Below are positions 12,228-24,400 of a DNA stretch of 64,000 nucleotides, piece after piece. Positions within the stretch are counted from its first letter, which is position 1; each line of letters begins with the position of its first letter. This DNA is from Carya illinoinensis (Eukaryota > Streptophyta > Magnoliopsida > Fagales > Juglandaceae), in NCBI RefSeq assembly GCF_018687715.1, contig NC_056758.1:38969467-39033466 (forward strand), in the 5' to 3' direction. The position numbers were made by a program, and so were the translations under genes. The notes under the pieces are model-generated. The model did not search any database. It was not told the DNA's origin and saw nothing but the letters and a program-made list of their open reading frames with translations.

Positions 12228-12827
12228 TAGGAGTGCTGCCCGCACCATACGGTGCAGGGTAGACCCCCCCGCCCCCGATGTGTGGGGGTAGGATACCCCG
12301 TCCCGCATGACGGGATGCGAATTGGAGGGCAATCCGTCCACCTCCTAGCACCACTACTGGGCCTTGGGTCCAGAAGCAATTTATGGGTCAAAAATGACTC
12401 ATAAACCTCAGCAATGAGCCAAAAATGGCCCACAAGCTTTTATTTTTTGCCCTAAAAAGCTTGGAGGCTATTTTCAACCCATAAAATTATAAGTAAAAAG
12501 AAAAAAAAATTTTAAAAACCAGAATAAAAAAAAATTATCTTTGATGGTAATTGATTTTATGACTAATAAAAGTTACTAGTCTAAGAGTCTAATACCTAAT
12601 AAACTAATAATAATAACTAAACTATTACAAAATTGAAAGGCTAAACAATTACAAAATTACAAACATAAAAATGTCAAAGGGACATTGTATCAACATTACA
12701 AATCATTGAATACAAAATATGAACATATAATTAAAAATTGAATATCCTAAAGAGGGATTCAGAGAGCTGTCAGCTGTGGTTTGTCTTTGACTGTGACACT
12801 TGAGGCGGTCCGAACTTGAGCACATTT

Positions 12828-14950
12828 TTATACTGCAGAGGTGCTAGACGTCGTCTCATGTGTTATTACAAGAATTAATATTAAAATTAATAACGACGAA
12901 ATCGAAATGAATATAAATAAATCAAAATAATAAAATAAAAAACAATTATCAGGTGGTCCAAATTCAGATTGATCACCACCCTTATCGGTCTTCTTAAAAT
13001 TTAAAATATCCGGAACATGAATATCCTTTCCTATCGTCCAACTCTGTGTGCATATCAATACATCTACAGTTGTAGGAGACAATGAACTACGGAAAGAATC
13101 CAATATACGATCTCCAGTACTAAAGGTTGACTCTGAGATAACAGCACTAATAGGGATGACCAAAATACAATGGGCAATCTCAGAAATAATAGGATATTTA
13201 TTTGAGACATTCTTCCACCATCCTAATATATCGAAATTATCATCATCATCTTGGACCATATCCGCTGATAAATAGTTGTCTAACTCGAAAACCACCTCCG
13301 TAGATTGATGGACTAGTGTGGGATTTTGTGCGAGGGTTTTAGTCCACGACATTCTGCACTTCTTTGTAGGAGGCTCGGTCACGGTGTCTGTAGAAGGCGT
13401 TGGGGTAGGTGTATGTGTCTTGGATGCAGTACTACCCTTAATTGCATTAAACTCATAATACAATTTAATCAGGGTATATCGGGCCAATTCACCAATAAAT
13501 TCAATCCATATCCGATCGTGAGCAAGTCACAACCCATATAACAAGCCTGAAACTTTCAGACGGGGATCAAGAATAACTGCCACATATAATAAAATATTCA
13601 TTATAGTCAAATCTCCCAAAACTTGTCATATTTTAGTATCATAATCACTGCCATCCCCCCATTATTTCATTTGAACCCCTACGTATATCTTCTAATTCTT
13701 CTTTCACCTTACATATTTGTTAACAAAATCCATAGGATTTAGGGTACAAAAAACCAGATATATTCAATGTGACATCGTAAAATAATCTGAGAAAATCAAC
13801 AAAAATAGAAACTACCACCCAATCATCATCATTAGGCTTTCGTAATCCCCTGTGCTCATCAAAGTATTTGACATATTGGATGTCTTAATCACCCAATAAT
13901 TGAAAGGCTACCTTCTATTCTTAGGCCGCCTCTAACATCAAAAAGGTTAAGTTCCATCTGGTAGGAACATCAGTATAAAGACATTTCTTCGATGTTATAC
14001 CCGCAGCCTTTGCAACAACTTTGAATTTCACAAATTTAGAAAGAGAATACCTTACAAATTTCACAGTCATTCTAACTCGTGCAACCGAGTCATCAACATT
14101 TTTCAACTCCTCAGTCATAATTAAATTTAAAATATGTGTAGCACATCTAACATGCAAATATTCATCACTCAAGATTGTCTTATTTGATATTTAAAATAAT
14201 TTTTTAGATATCCTAAGACAACATTATTAACCGAAACAGTCAAAATTTTTTCCAATCCCCACTGCTTTATTGCGGCCTCTAAGGTTTTTCCAATTGTCTC
14301 ATCCTTATGATCAGTTATTTGACAAAATTTAATAATCTTTTTGTGAAGAACCCAATCAGAATCAATAAAATACACAGTCAACGCATGTAATTCATATTTT
14401 GGATAGAAGTCCAAGTATCGGTAACGAGACAAACTACTAAACCCGCCAATTGACCCTTAAAAACATTTTTATCATGGAAGTACATCTTTTTAATATCTTT
14501 TGCCACATTGTGACGAGAATGAAATACAAATCTCGGTTCTAACTCTTGGAACCCTTTACCCTCCACAAACTGAAAAGGCAGCTCGTCCATGACAATCATA
14601 CGAGCTAACTTTCTTCTACATTCATCGAGATTATACTTCGTATGCCCCTTCAATGTTGAACCCCCGGCCCCACTACTCCAATCCGCCATTTTAAAATCTA
14701 GTCTAGATTGATCATTCTCTACTAAAAATTTTAAAATTGGACTCTTATTGTATTGTTCCTCTAAATGGACCTTCATTTAGGATGTATCATGTTTCCTATA
14801 ATGACATCCATAGATTTTTTTCACAATGATTACATTTAGCTTGTGGGTTGTTGGGATCACCATCCTCTAATTTGGTAAAGTGTTGCCAAACTATGGATAT
14901 AGGTTTCTTGCCCTATGCGGGTTTCGAGGTAGGGCAAGGTGTATTCCCTA
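12828..14950 (-). pseudogene. hAT (AC/RICESLEEPER-like) transposase pseudogene
   Basis: Read on the minus strand from about 14950: a BED-type zinc-finger remnant (VWQHFTKLEDGD...AKCNHC at about 14900-14800), then MKVHLEEQYNKSPILKFL from 14776, a middle part (YLDFYPKYELHALTVYFID, 14432-14169), the conserved HVRCATHILNLI and PTRWNLTFLMLEAA block (14172-13921), and a C-terminal piece at 13487-12828. The last contains LGWWKNVSNKYPIISEIA and SESTFSTGDRILDSFRSSL, the hAT dimerisation signature. At least three frame breaks separate these, and 13490-13920 is heavily degenerate. The protein bound element ends and cut DNA; this copy cannot make a full enzyme. Confidence 0.88.
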
Positions 14951-15600
14951 TAGGGGTAAGAGTATGGTTATATTCTGGGTTAGGGGTATTGGCTGGGGCA
15001 GGTGAGCTATCACTGAAATCCGAAAACATTCCTTATTCTCTAACACGAAAAAAAATTTTCAAAGTGCAATTCAACATAATAATAAAAAACTGCATATAAA
15101 TAGTAGACCCACACATCTTTTTAATTGTTTTTTTAGGGGTTTCATTGATTAGAACTCCAAAAAATATTAGGGTTTCGGATTGGAACCACGGAATTCGAAA
15201 CAAATTACAATCACAGCAAGAAAACACATGCACAATGATCATGAATCCATAGCACACAAGTCACAAATATTCCCATCTTCCATCTCCGATTCAATCCATC
15301 ATTTTTTCAATCTTCGATCAAAACTCAAAAATAAAAAATAAAAAATAACAGAGAAAAAAATTGTGTGTTCTTACCGTGTGCCGTGCGAGAGAGAGGAGAG
15401 AACGAGAGGCTGCAAGACTGCGAGAGAGAGGAGAGACTACAAGACTGTGAGGGTGCGACTGAGAGAGAGAGATTTCGAGAAGCTGTCGAAGGGATTCAAG
15501 GGAAGGGGGCGACGCGGGGTGGGGGGGTTACCCCTGGGTTAAAACATGGACAAAATGGTGCCATTTCATTAAGTAACTTAATCAGCGAGCACCCTTTTAT

Positions 15601-15649
15601 AGATGAAACGACGCCGTTTTGTCATGTACAAAACGATGTCGTTTCATCT
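15601..15649. repeat. near-perfect 49-bp palindrome inside the hAT element
   Basis: Arms beginning AGATGAAACGACGCCGTTTT and ending in the complement AAAACGATGTCGTTTCATCT surround a 4-6 base loop. Only two or three positions differ between the arms. The ACGRCGTTT/AACGRYGTCGTT motif also occurs four times in the hAT MITE at 44879-45433, suggesting a subterminal recognition sequence shared by related elements. Confidence 0.8.
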
Positions 15650-15900
15650 ATAAAATCTATTTATTATATATAAATATATAATATAATATATATATTATAT
15701 GTATATGTATAACGGGGCGGGGAGGGGGAAAACCGGAGCGGGGTCGTTGCCCCTCCGTCCCCCGCCTTCGCTGGGGGCGTCCCATACGGGTGAGGTCCCT
15801 TGTCCCCCGCCCTTGATGTGCCAATGTCCCGCCCCGCATATGCAGGGACGGGGCGAACGGGGCGGAGCAGTGGGGTCCGGAACCCCGTTGCCCACCCTTA

Positions 15901-15908
15901 CAACAATC
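15901..15908. repeat. 8-bp target-site duplication, right copy (CAACAATC)
   Basis: Exact match to 12220-12227. It sits immediately after the terminal TTA of the hAT right end. Confidence 0.9.
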
Positions 15909-17138
15909 AACTTGCTGGACGTCGATAATGTGTAAATCTAGGAGCTTTACAGAGAAAGTTGACACACCATTTATTTTTATTTATTTATTTTTTCCTTCTT
16001 CTTAACTCCTCTCTCTCTCTCTCTCTCTCTTTTCTCTTAAGTTTGAGTCGGCAATCGACAAAATTGATAGAGAGAGAATGAAAAAGATAAGAGATCAAAT
16101 ATTTTTATTTATTTATTAAATGACATGGATTGCACCTGACACTTGCAACAGGCATTTTTCAAAAAAGAAGACTGACGTGGAGAGTTGTTATTAGAAGACT
16201 ATTTATTGAATAAGAACAGTTGGACCGGTTTGAAAGTTTTCTATAAATGTATAACCCTAGCAAAATCAGTCTAGGGACATTTTTGTCTGTATTGACACTC
16301 TTGTCCATTCAGGTGATTTGCTCAATCATGCAAAAGTTAAAAAAGAGGAAACACCTCCCATTGTCAGCCTGGGTACATTCATACTACTTTTTAAGATAAA
16401 TTGAATTGATAAGCTTTATAGTCTCATTTTTTGTCATCGCATTATATTGCGTTAAAAAAAAATTTACTTCTCCACGTGTCAATTATTAACATGTTAAAAA
16501 CTATTAAATTTAAAATTTAAAATTTTAATTTCAAAATAAAACTAATAAAATTAGTTTTATATGTAAAATTATAAGTGCTATATGTAATATTATTCATTAT
16601 TAACAATAATAATTAAAATAGTTGCAAGGGGTGACAATAAATTGACATTCAAACACCACTTGTTTGAGATGGTACAATATGTTCAAACACTACTTGTTGC
16701 TATTTGTGACGGGGGTCGATCAACAACCAATAACTCAATCATAAATTTATAAAGACACGGCATCTTTAGAGAGAGATAATAAGAATAATAAGTAAAATAA
16801 CTAATTAGTTTAACAGTAATAAAATAAATAAATAAAATACCAATAATGTACGGTGTAGGCAGAGTACCTTTCCTCTAAAAAAAAATGCATGTTGACATGC
16901 AAATTTGTAACGCTACCGTTTTTGTAATCAAATGCCTAGTGCGTTTGCTTGTACACACTTGCACGTATTCATTTTTTTGTTCCTCGTTGACTATTTTAGT
17001 ATATTTATAAATATTAATAAAATAGTTTGAATTAAAATATCTTATTAGATTTTAAAAAATAATAGAGAAAAAGTTGAATACAAATATTATAAAGTTAAAA
17101 ATTTATATAGATATTATTTTTTAGATTAAATGCTAGAT

Positions 17139-17275
17139 ATAATCATAAATTGTGTAAGCATCGCGAGTTTATTTTGAAAAAAATAGTGTCTATTATTAAC
17201 AAATTAATTTTTTTTTGTGTAGGTGTTATATTTACTAACTTATTTCAAAATATGTGTGTGACGCTTGCGTACTTT
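17139..17275. mobile_element. small inverted-repeat MITE
   Basis: Left arm ATAATCATAAATTGTG...GCATCGCGAG...TTTATTTTGAAA is an imperfect inverted repeat of the right arm TTTCAAAATATGTGTG...GCTTGCGTACTTTATGACTAT. About 137 bp, non-coding. Ends are approximate and no target duplication was verified. Confidence 0.45.
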
Positions 17276-17479
17276 ATGACTATTTTTAATATTATTTTTA
17301 TTTTAAAATTGAAAAAATAGTATTATTTTTTGTACCTTATTTGAGAATTGAAAATTGTAATAATTAAATAATAATTAGATGAAAAAATTGAAGATTTAAA
17401 ATTTAGAAATACCACTTGTACAAAACACAATAAAATTACAAAATAATTTTATTTTCCAAAAATAATTTAATAAGAGTTG

Positions 17480-17682
17480 ATACCGTTTGGTTAGCCAACT
17501 TAACTCAATTCATCTTATCTAATCATTACAACTTTTATAACTTCTAAACACAAAATACAATAAATAATTTAACTTTTTTAAATTTCAATTCCACTTTTTC
17601 AAATCTTAAACTAATAATAATATTAAAAAATAATATTTTAAACTTTCATCTTAACTCAACTCACTATCCAAACTGAGTTTAA
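17480..17682. mobile_element. AT-rich MITE (GTTTGGAT family)
   Basis: Terminal motif GTTTGGTTAGCCAACTTAAC at the left and CTCACTATCCAAAC at the right are inverted-repeat-like. The interior shares AATCATTACAACTTTT, CACAAAATACAATAAATAAT and the paired AATAATATTAAAAAATAATA block with the copy at 50858-51050. Non-coding; about 200 bp. Confidence 0.6.
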
Positions 17683-18280
17683 AGACAATTTTCGCCCATC
17701 ATTTTCCAACATAAAATAACGGAAATATTTTTTGGGGCATAAATTAACGGACTAAACATATAGAAACCAACCCTAGAGCATTGGCATTGACTTCATCAAA
17801 AGTCAAGCTAAATGTATAAAATGATAAATATGTGTAAATCAAAACTACATTTGATTCATTAAATGAGAAATGTGGAGTTTTGAGTTACAGTAAATCTATA
17901 GTTTCTTTCAAATTTAAAGGGTTACTATACACTCATCAATCAATTATTTTATTACATTTTAATTTCCAACTGTTATACTTTATTTTTCCTCTCTCATTTT
18001 TTTTCCCTGCAACCTAAATTTTATTTCAGTTTTGGATTTATGGTCAGCCCCAAATATAAAATTAAATTATTAATGTATCTATAGTTAGTTTAATTGCTAA
18101 AAATGAAAAAAAATATTATTATTAAAAAAATAATATTATATTATTATTTTGATTAATTCAATAGTTAATTCAATGTAAAATTATAGATAAGAAGGTTTTA
18201 AATTTATAAAAAATTTGTATTTTTATCAAATTTTGAATATAATTTTCATAAATTCAATGTGAATGCTCCCACACTCCGAC

Positions 18281-18345
18281 TGGGCCAAAAACCTAACAAC
18301 CAAAACAAACAAAACCCTGCATTTGAAGAGTTGCTTTTAGGGTTT
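18281..18345 (+). promoter_or_regulatory. site II motif and telo-box upstream of UTP10
   Basis: TGGGCC (site II core) is at 18281-18286 and TAGGGTTT, the complement of the telo-box AAACCCTA, is at 18338-18345, with an additional AAAACCCT at 18311-18318. They lie 120-190 bases before the start codon. In plants, telo-boxes combined with site II motifs (bound by TCP-type factors) are a recognised hallmark of promoters and leaders of ribosomal-protein and ribosome-biogenesis genes, which fits the product. Confidence 0.7.
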
Positions 18346-18466
18346 AAGTCACACACACAACCCGAGCGCGGTTCTTTCTATCCTCTGCGCCATCGAGGGT
18401 TTATCATTTATCCGGAAGTCTCCGAGGGATCTTCTTCCAGTTTTGTTTTTGTTTCGCTTAAATTTA

Positions 18467-21400
18467 ATGGCTACCTCCATAGCCGCGCAGTTTCAGATAA
18501 TCAAGTCGTTCAGACAGGGAGAATCGCAGCCGCTCAAGAGGCCTTTCACTCGTCCGTCTATACTCTTCGATCCCAAGGAAGCTGCCGACATCGATGTTGA
18601 TACCATACTGGCCACGGCGCTACAAGGTTAGCTCAATTTAGTCGAATTTACCTCTAGTCTTTTCTGTTTTGCTCTCTAGAAAATAGTTTTGTAGAGGATA
18701 TTAGTAGTTTGTTCCCCTTAACCGTAACATGTGCTTGGGAAAGGTTGAAGTTTTGAAGAATTTTGTATGGAGAAAGTTTTCTGTCGAGAAAGAAAATGGA
18801 AGTGAGAGTTTTTCATTTCAGTTGGTTGAAAGACTGAGAGGCAATGATCTAAGATCCAGCTTTTGTTATATGAAAAAATTGCGAAAAGAAATATAGGAAG
18901 TTTTATGTTTGTTAGGCTCAGTCGAATCTCCTTCCTTTTGCGGTTTGGGCTCTAATGCGATCGCTACTTCATATCCTGATTTGCGAACCAGCGCTTCCAA
19001 GACCGGTCGATAGAGTTTCCTTCATTCTTTCTAATTCTTTCGATCTTTCCTCTTCCCACGTCCACCTTCTTCTGGAGTTCTTTCCCGCAGCCGGTTATTG
19101 TTCTTTTTCTCATCGAAATGGATCGCCCTTTCCTTTAGACCAAAGTTGGCCTCATCCCGCGGGGTTTGGAGCAATTCCATCTCTACTACAGAACCGGACA
19201 TGAGAGTTTCTTCTCATCCAGCTCCTCGCGAATGAAACATTACTAAAATAAAATGAAAAATTATGTTTCATTTTAACGGTTTTTGAATTATTGCTGATAA
19301 TTTACTCGGCTGAAGTCAAGAGTACGGACACTTTTCCTATTTACTGTCCTACTTTCAGATAACTATTATCGTGTATTGGTTATTTGGTTTTTCAGGTTTG
19401 GAGGTTCTTATAGGCATAGATGAGCGTTTCAGAAACTACAAGAATGATCTGTTCAGCCATAGAAGCAGAGAATTGGATAGAGAGGTGATGACCATAGAGT
19501 TAAACAATCATATTAATGCTTCAATCAGTTCGTATTTACGGTTATTGTCGGGTCATTTTCAACTTCCTTCATCGCTAAAGACACTTGAGTACTTGATACG
19601 CAGATATGTGTGAGCACTTCTTCAACCATTGCTGCCTCATTATAATTCGTGCTGTACTTCTTGTCTATTTATTTATTTATTTATTTTTGTGCATGTTCTT
19701 AATGGGGCATATATTGGATTTGCAGGGTTCATGTTTTCAATTTTGAGGAATTGATTTTATGTGCTTTGCCATTCCATGACACCCATGCATTTGTTCGAAT
19801 AATGCAGTTGATTGACACAGGGTTAGGAAGTTACGATAATTACATGTTATTTTACAAAGTTTTAAGTCCTATTAAGGGAATCTGATATTTTCACTCATTG
19901 GCATGTAGAAACACTAAATGGAAGTTTCTTGATGGTGTGAAAGCCTCAGGTGCACCACCTCCTAGAAAGGTTATAGTTCAGCAATGTATTCGGGATAACG
20001 GGGTTTTAGAGGCTATTTGCAACTATGTGAGTTTTCACTTCTGATGTAATTTATTGTTTAGTTACTCTAGAAACATATTATTGAATTGTTTTACTGCAGG
20101 CATCTCCATCTAAAAAGTATCAGCCTTCAAGCTTCATGATCAGCTTTTGCACAGCAGTTGTTGTTGAGGCTGTGGGTTCTATTACAAATCTGGATGACGA
20201 CATTGTAAAGAGAATCCTTCCATTTGTATTTTCTGGACTTCAGCCTGGCAAAAGAAGAGGGCCTGATCACAGGGTGAGGCTCAAAGGCACAATATCCTTA
20301 AATGAAGTAGATTCTGCTATTTTAAGCATCTTTTTGCTTAATGCAAGGCAATGATTTGGAGCTTTCATCATCATCTTGGGTTTTTTAGTTCTAATCAACA
20401 TATATGGATTTTTTTCCACATCTTCATTTCTTTGTTAGCAGGTTAAAATTTTACTTAGAGAAATCCATCAGGGTGCTACCCAAATATACACGGAGTATAC
20501 ATAGACATAACTAAACATAAAATGAAAAAAGAGAAAGAAAGCCTGTAAAAATAATCTAAAAGTAAAGGGAATCAAGGAATACTTCAGTATAGGTCATGTA
20601 TTCTACTACAGGCATTTGTTCTTATGTTGTCAATATTGTGAATATTTCTCTGTGTTGGTCTCTCAGTTGCAAATGTAGTCTTCTTCTTCTTCTTCTTCAT
20701 GTGACTGTTACATTTGGCTGCATACTTGCCTTAAGGCAAGGTGTATCCACGTTTGATTGTCTTGCTTCTTATCCCTTCTTACCTCCCACAAAAAATCTCT
20801 AGTTCTGTGGATGAAGATGGTGATATTTCATAGTTTAAGTATACTCTTACCGTTTTATATGCAGGCTGGTGCTTTGATGATTGTCGGTTTACTTGCAAAT
20901 AAAGTTGCTTTGTCGCCTAAACTTGTCAAGAGTTTGATTCGATCAATTGCTGAGATTGCTCGTGAGGATGCAAAAGAGTCAGCTGATTTGCAATGGTTTC
21001 GGTTGTCACTTATGGCTTTGATCAACCTTGTTCAGGTGATCATTTTTGTAGGCAGCTAACTTTCCAGTTACATAAGCTTTGAAACATCAGTCATTTTTTT
21101 TGCACTTATGCAGTATCCTTACTAACTAAGTTGTGATAATCTTCTTATGTTTAATCGGTTTTTCACTATGTTATGTGCATATCAAATTAGACTTTCATTT
21201 CATTCTTTTATATATATATTTTGTTATTACTATTATATGAAACCTTTTTGTTTATTGTAAACAAATGATATTATGATGGCTTCTTTTATTTTGCAAATAT
21301 GTTGTTAAAAGTGATTTATAAATCAATGACTGCTTGAGATCCTCAACTGTACATCCTATTCTATTGAATTGGTTGTCAATTTGATATCTCACAAGTAGAA

Positions 21401-24400
21401 ATCAATGGGAGTTTTTCTTGACATTATATTTTATTTTCTTTCAACAAAGTTCTCAATTATCAACACCCTCGTGATGCTCCTACAAAAGGGTTCTTTTAGT
21501 TGCCCATTGTCCAATGCATAGATATTGAAGCAATTATGACATTACTAGTGTGATGTTTTTTTTTTTTAAGAACATAATTTCTGGAGACTGACAATATTAG
21601 ATACTGGGAAATCATGACAACTAACTTTAACAGGTCAGCATCCTTACATTTAGAATCAACTGGCTTTGCCTTAAAAAGGATTAATAAAGGTGACTTAAAG
21701 GTTTCTTTACTTATTTGTTCTTTTAGTTTTTTGATAGGTTGTGTTTTTTTATTAGGTTTGAATTAATTGTTTTTCCTTCATAGTTCCACAATGACCTTAG
21801 TATGGCTTCAAGCATCAAATTCTTGTCTTTGTAATTATGCCTTTCTTCATTCTATGCCGATATTACACTTGGACTATTTTCCTCTCAATTAAATACTTGA
21901 AGGAATCCCCTTTTGTTGGATGGTTTGATTCTCATGATTTGAAGTAAGCGCTCTGCTTAATTACTTTGTAAATCATTGATATTCGTAATACAATTTATTG
22001 AAAATAAAGGAGCAATTATCAACTTCTTGTTCCATCAAGTGGATTGGTATTGCTCCTTTATTAGCTTTTCAATTTCTATTGATTACTTGCATAACATGCA
22101 CATGTAAGATATTATTTTCACTTGTTTTGGAGGATGTGATGACCATGGTTGCTGCACTCCTGTTTTGATTTACAACATCTAATAGTTTTATTAATTTGTA
22201 CTCCTCTATAAATTCACTTTTTTTGGTGTATCTGTAGTTGTTATCTTACAGTTTAGACTAATATCTTTTTATTATCCTCGGTACTTTCTCAAGGAGAGTA
22301 ATCATTGTTATATTCTCTAATAGTTTTTTTTTTGATAGGTTATAAAAAATTTTATTCCAAGTAAATAGGCATAGCCCAAGTACATGGGAAGTGTACAAGA
22401 GAATACACCTAAATACAAAATAAAGCAAAACAAAATTAAAGAACAGCATTACAAATATTCATATCCCTCACTAGATTGTTCACCCAAAAATTTGAAGTGC
22501 TAAAGAAAAAATCCCTAAATTCCCCCATAGTGCGTTCACAATCTTGGAAACACCTCCCGTTTCTCTCAAGCCATAAACACCAAAACAAACACGAAGGAAT
22601 CATCCTCCACTCAGCTTTATTGCCTCCACAACCTGCAGCACCTTCCCAACTAGCCAAGAAATTCACCACATGAAAGGGCATCACCCAAGCAATGCCTACC
22701 CTTGCGAATAACTCATTCCACAAAACAGTCACCATTTCGCAATGAAGAAACAGGTGGTTAACAGATTCACCATCTTTTTTACACACGAAGCACCAATCCA
22801 TCCCATATAAACCCCTTTTCCTCAAATTATCAGTAATTAAAACTTTCTCCAGTGACACCAACCAGCAGAAAAATGCAACTTTACTGTACGCTCTAGCTTT
22901 CCAAATGCATTTCCAGGGGTATATTTTATTACCACGACTATTTAAAACCTTATAATAGGAATTCACAGAGAATCTGGACTTATTATCATTAACCCACAGC
23001 ATCCTATCCTTCCTGATCAGATCAATCTTCGAATTATAAAGTTTTACATAAAAATCAGCAGCTTCACTCACCTCCCAGTCCTGTAAATCTCTAGAAAAAT
23101 CCACATTCCAATTCAGCATATTGTTAGAAACAAGTATGAATCAGCCACAGCAGCCCCTTTATTTTTAGCAATCCTGAAAAGGCTAGGGAATGCTAATTTA
23201 AGGGTGAATTACCACACCAAACATCATGCCAAAAGAAAATATTAGTCCCGGGCCCCACTTTGAAATTAATATTTTTGACAAAATCCCCCCATCCCATCTG
23301 AATGGACTTCCATAATCCCATCCCAAAAACTCCTTTTATTTCATTAGTACACCAATTTCCCCACATCCTTCCATATTTAGCATCTACAATCTGTCTCCAC
23401 AATGCGTTTCTCTCATTGTTGTACCTCCAAAGCCACTTCCTAAGGAGGGCTTTATTAAAAAGCTTTAAATTCCACACACCCAAACCTCTAGTAGACACCG
23501 GAGTACAAACCTTATTCGAACTCACCAAGTGAAATTTACGTTCCTCCCCAATACCATCCCATAAGAAATTTCTAAAAATCCTCTCAATTTTTTTGACCAC
23601 CCCTGCTGGAATAGGGAAAAGAGAGAGGTAATAAGTGGGTAAATTAGACAAGGTGCTTTTAATCAAAGTAACTCTACCCCCTTTGGACAAATATAGTTTT
23701 TTGCAGCCAACTAGCCTCCTCTCGATCTTCTCAATCACCCCATCCCAAATAGACACAGATTTATGATGAGCCCCCAAAGGTAACCCAAGATATTTCATGG
23801 CTAAAGAAGAAACTTTACAGTCCAGAATATTGGTCAGATAAAAAATATTGCTGACTGAACCCACAGGAACAATTTCAGACTTAGATAAATTAATTCTAAG
23901 CCCGGAGACAGCTTCAAAACATAACAATAAAGCTCTTAAAGCATGAAGATGATCCTTGTTAGCATCACTGAAAATTAAAGTATCATCTGCGAAGAGAAGA
24001 TGAGAAACTGTGATGCAGCCCCTAGAAACATCTCCCACCTTAAATCCCGATACAAAACCTCCTTCAACAACCACTTCAATCATACGACTCAAGGCATCCA
24101 TGACTAAGACAAAAAGGAAAGGAGATAATGGGTCTCCTTGCCTTAATCCACAGGAGCTGCTGAAAAAGCCAGCCGAAGAACCATTCACCAAAATAGAGAA
24201 CTTAGCCGTCGAAATACAATGTCTTATCCATGAGCACCATTTCTCCCCAAATCCAAATCTCCCAAGCAAGTAAAGGAGAAAATCCCAATTGACATGATCA
24301 AAAGCCTTTTCCATGTCCAATTTGACTAAAATTCCAGATTGTCCCATCCCTTTTCTACTTTCCAAACACTCATGAGCAACTAATATCAAGTCAAGGATGT

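Larger units (their letters stand above)
12228..15900 (-). mobile_element. hAT-superfamily DNA transposon, 3.67 kb, transposase decayed
   Basis: The left end TAGGAGTGCTGCCC and the complement of the right end, TAAGGGTGGGCAACG, are short imperfect terminal inverted repeats of hAT type, flanked by the exact 8-bp duplication CAACAATC. Both subterminal regions (12240-12330 and 15716-15895) are strikingly G/C-rich in otherwise AT-rich DNA. The minus strand carries the pieces of an AC-like transposase in the correct order: BED zinc-finger remnant, central domain and C-terminal dimerisation domain. About 240 bp on the 5' side of the transposase (15365-15600) are GA-rich and purine-biased. The element looks full length but non-autonomous because its reading frame is interrupted. 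Confidence 0.92.
15909..18240. other. intergenic AT-rich DNA upstream of UTP10
   Basis: No gene recognised. It includes a short (CT)n tract at about 16011-16033, an inverted-repeat MITE at 17139-17275 and a GTTTGGAT-type MITE at 17480-17682. The rest is AT-rich, with long runs of A or T. The promoter of the UTP10 gene lies at its right end. Confidence 0.55.

Noticed and set aside
15657..15965. Gly/Pro-rich frames on both strands
   Set aside because: They fall on the GC-rich subterminal region of the hAT element; composition produces them.
18259..18600. Plus frame beginning MNAPTLRLGQKPNN
   Set aside because: Overlaps the UTP10 leader and first exon in another frame; the ATG at 18467 gives the family N-terminus and joins exon 2 in phase.
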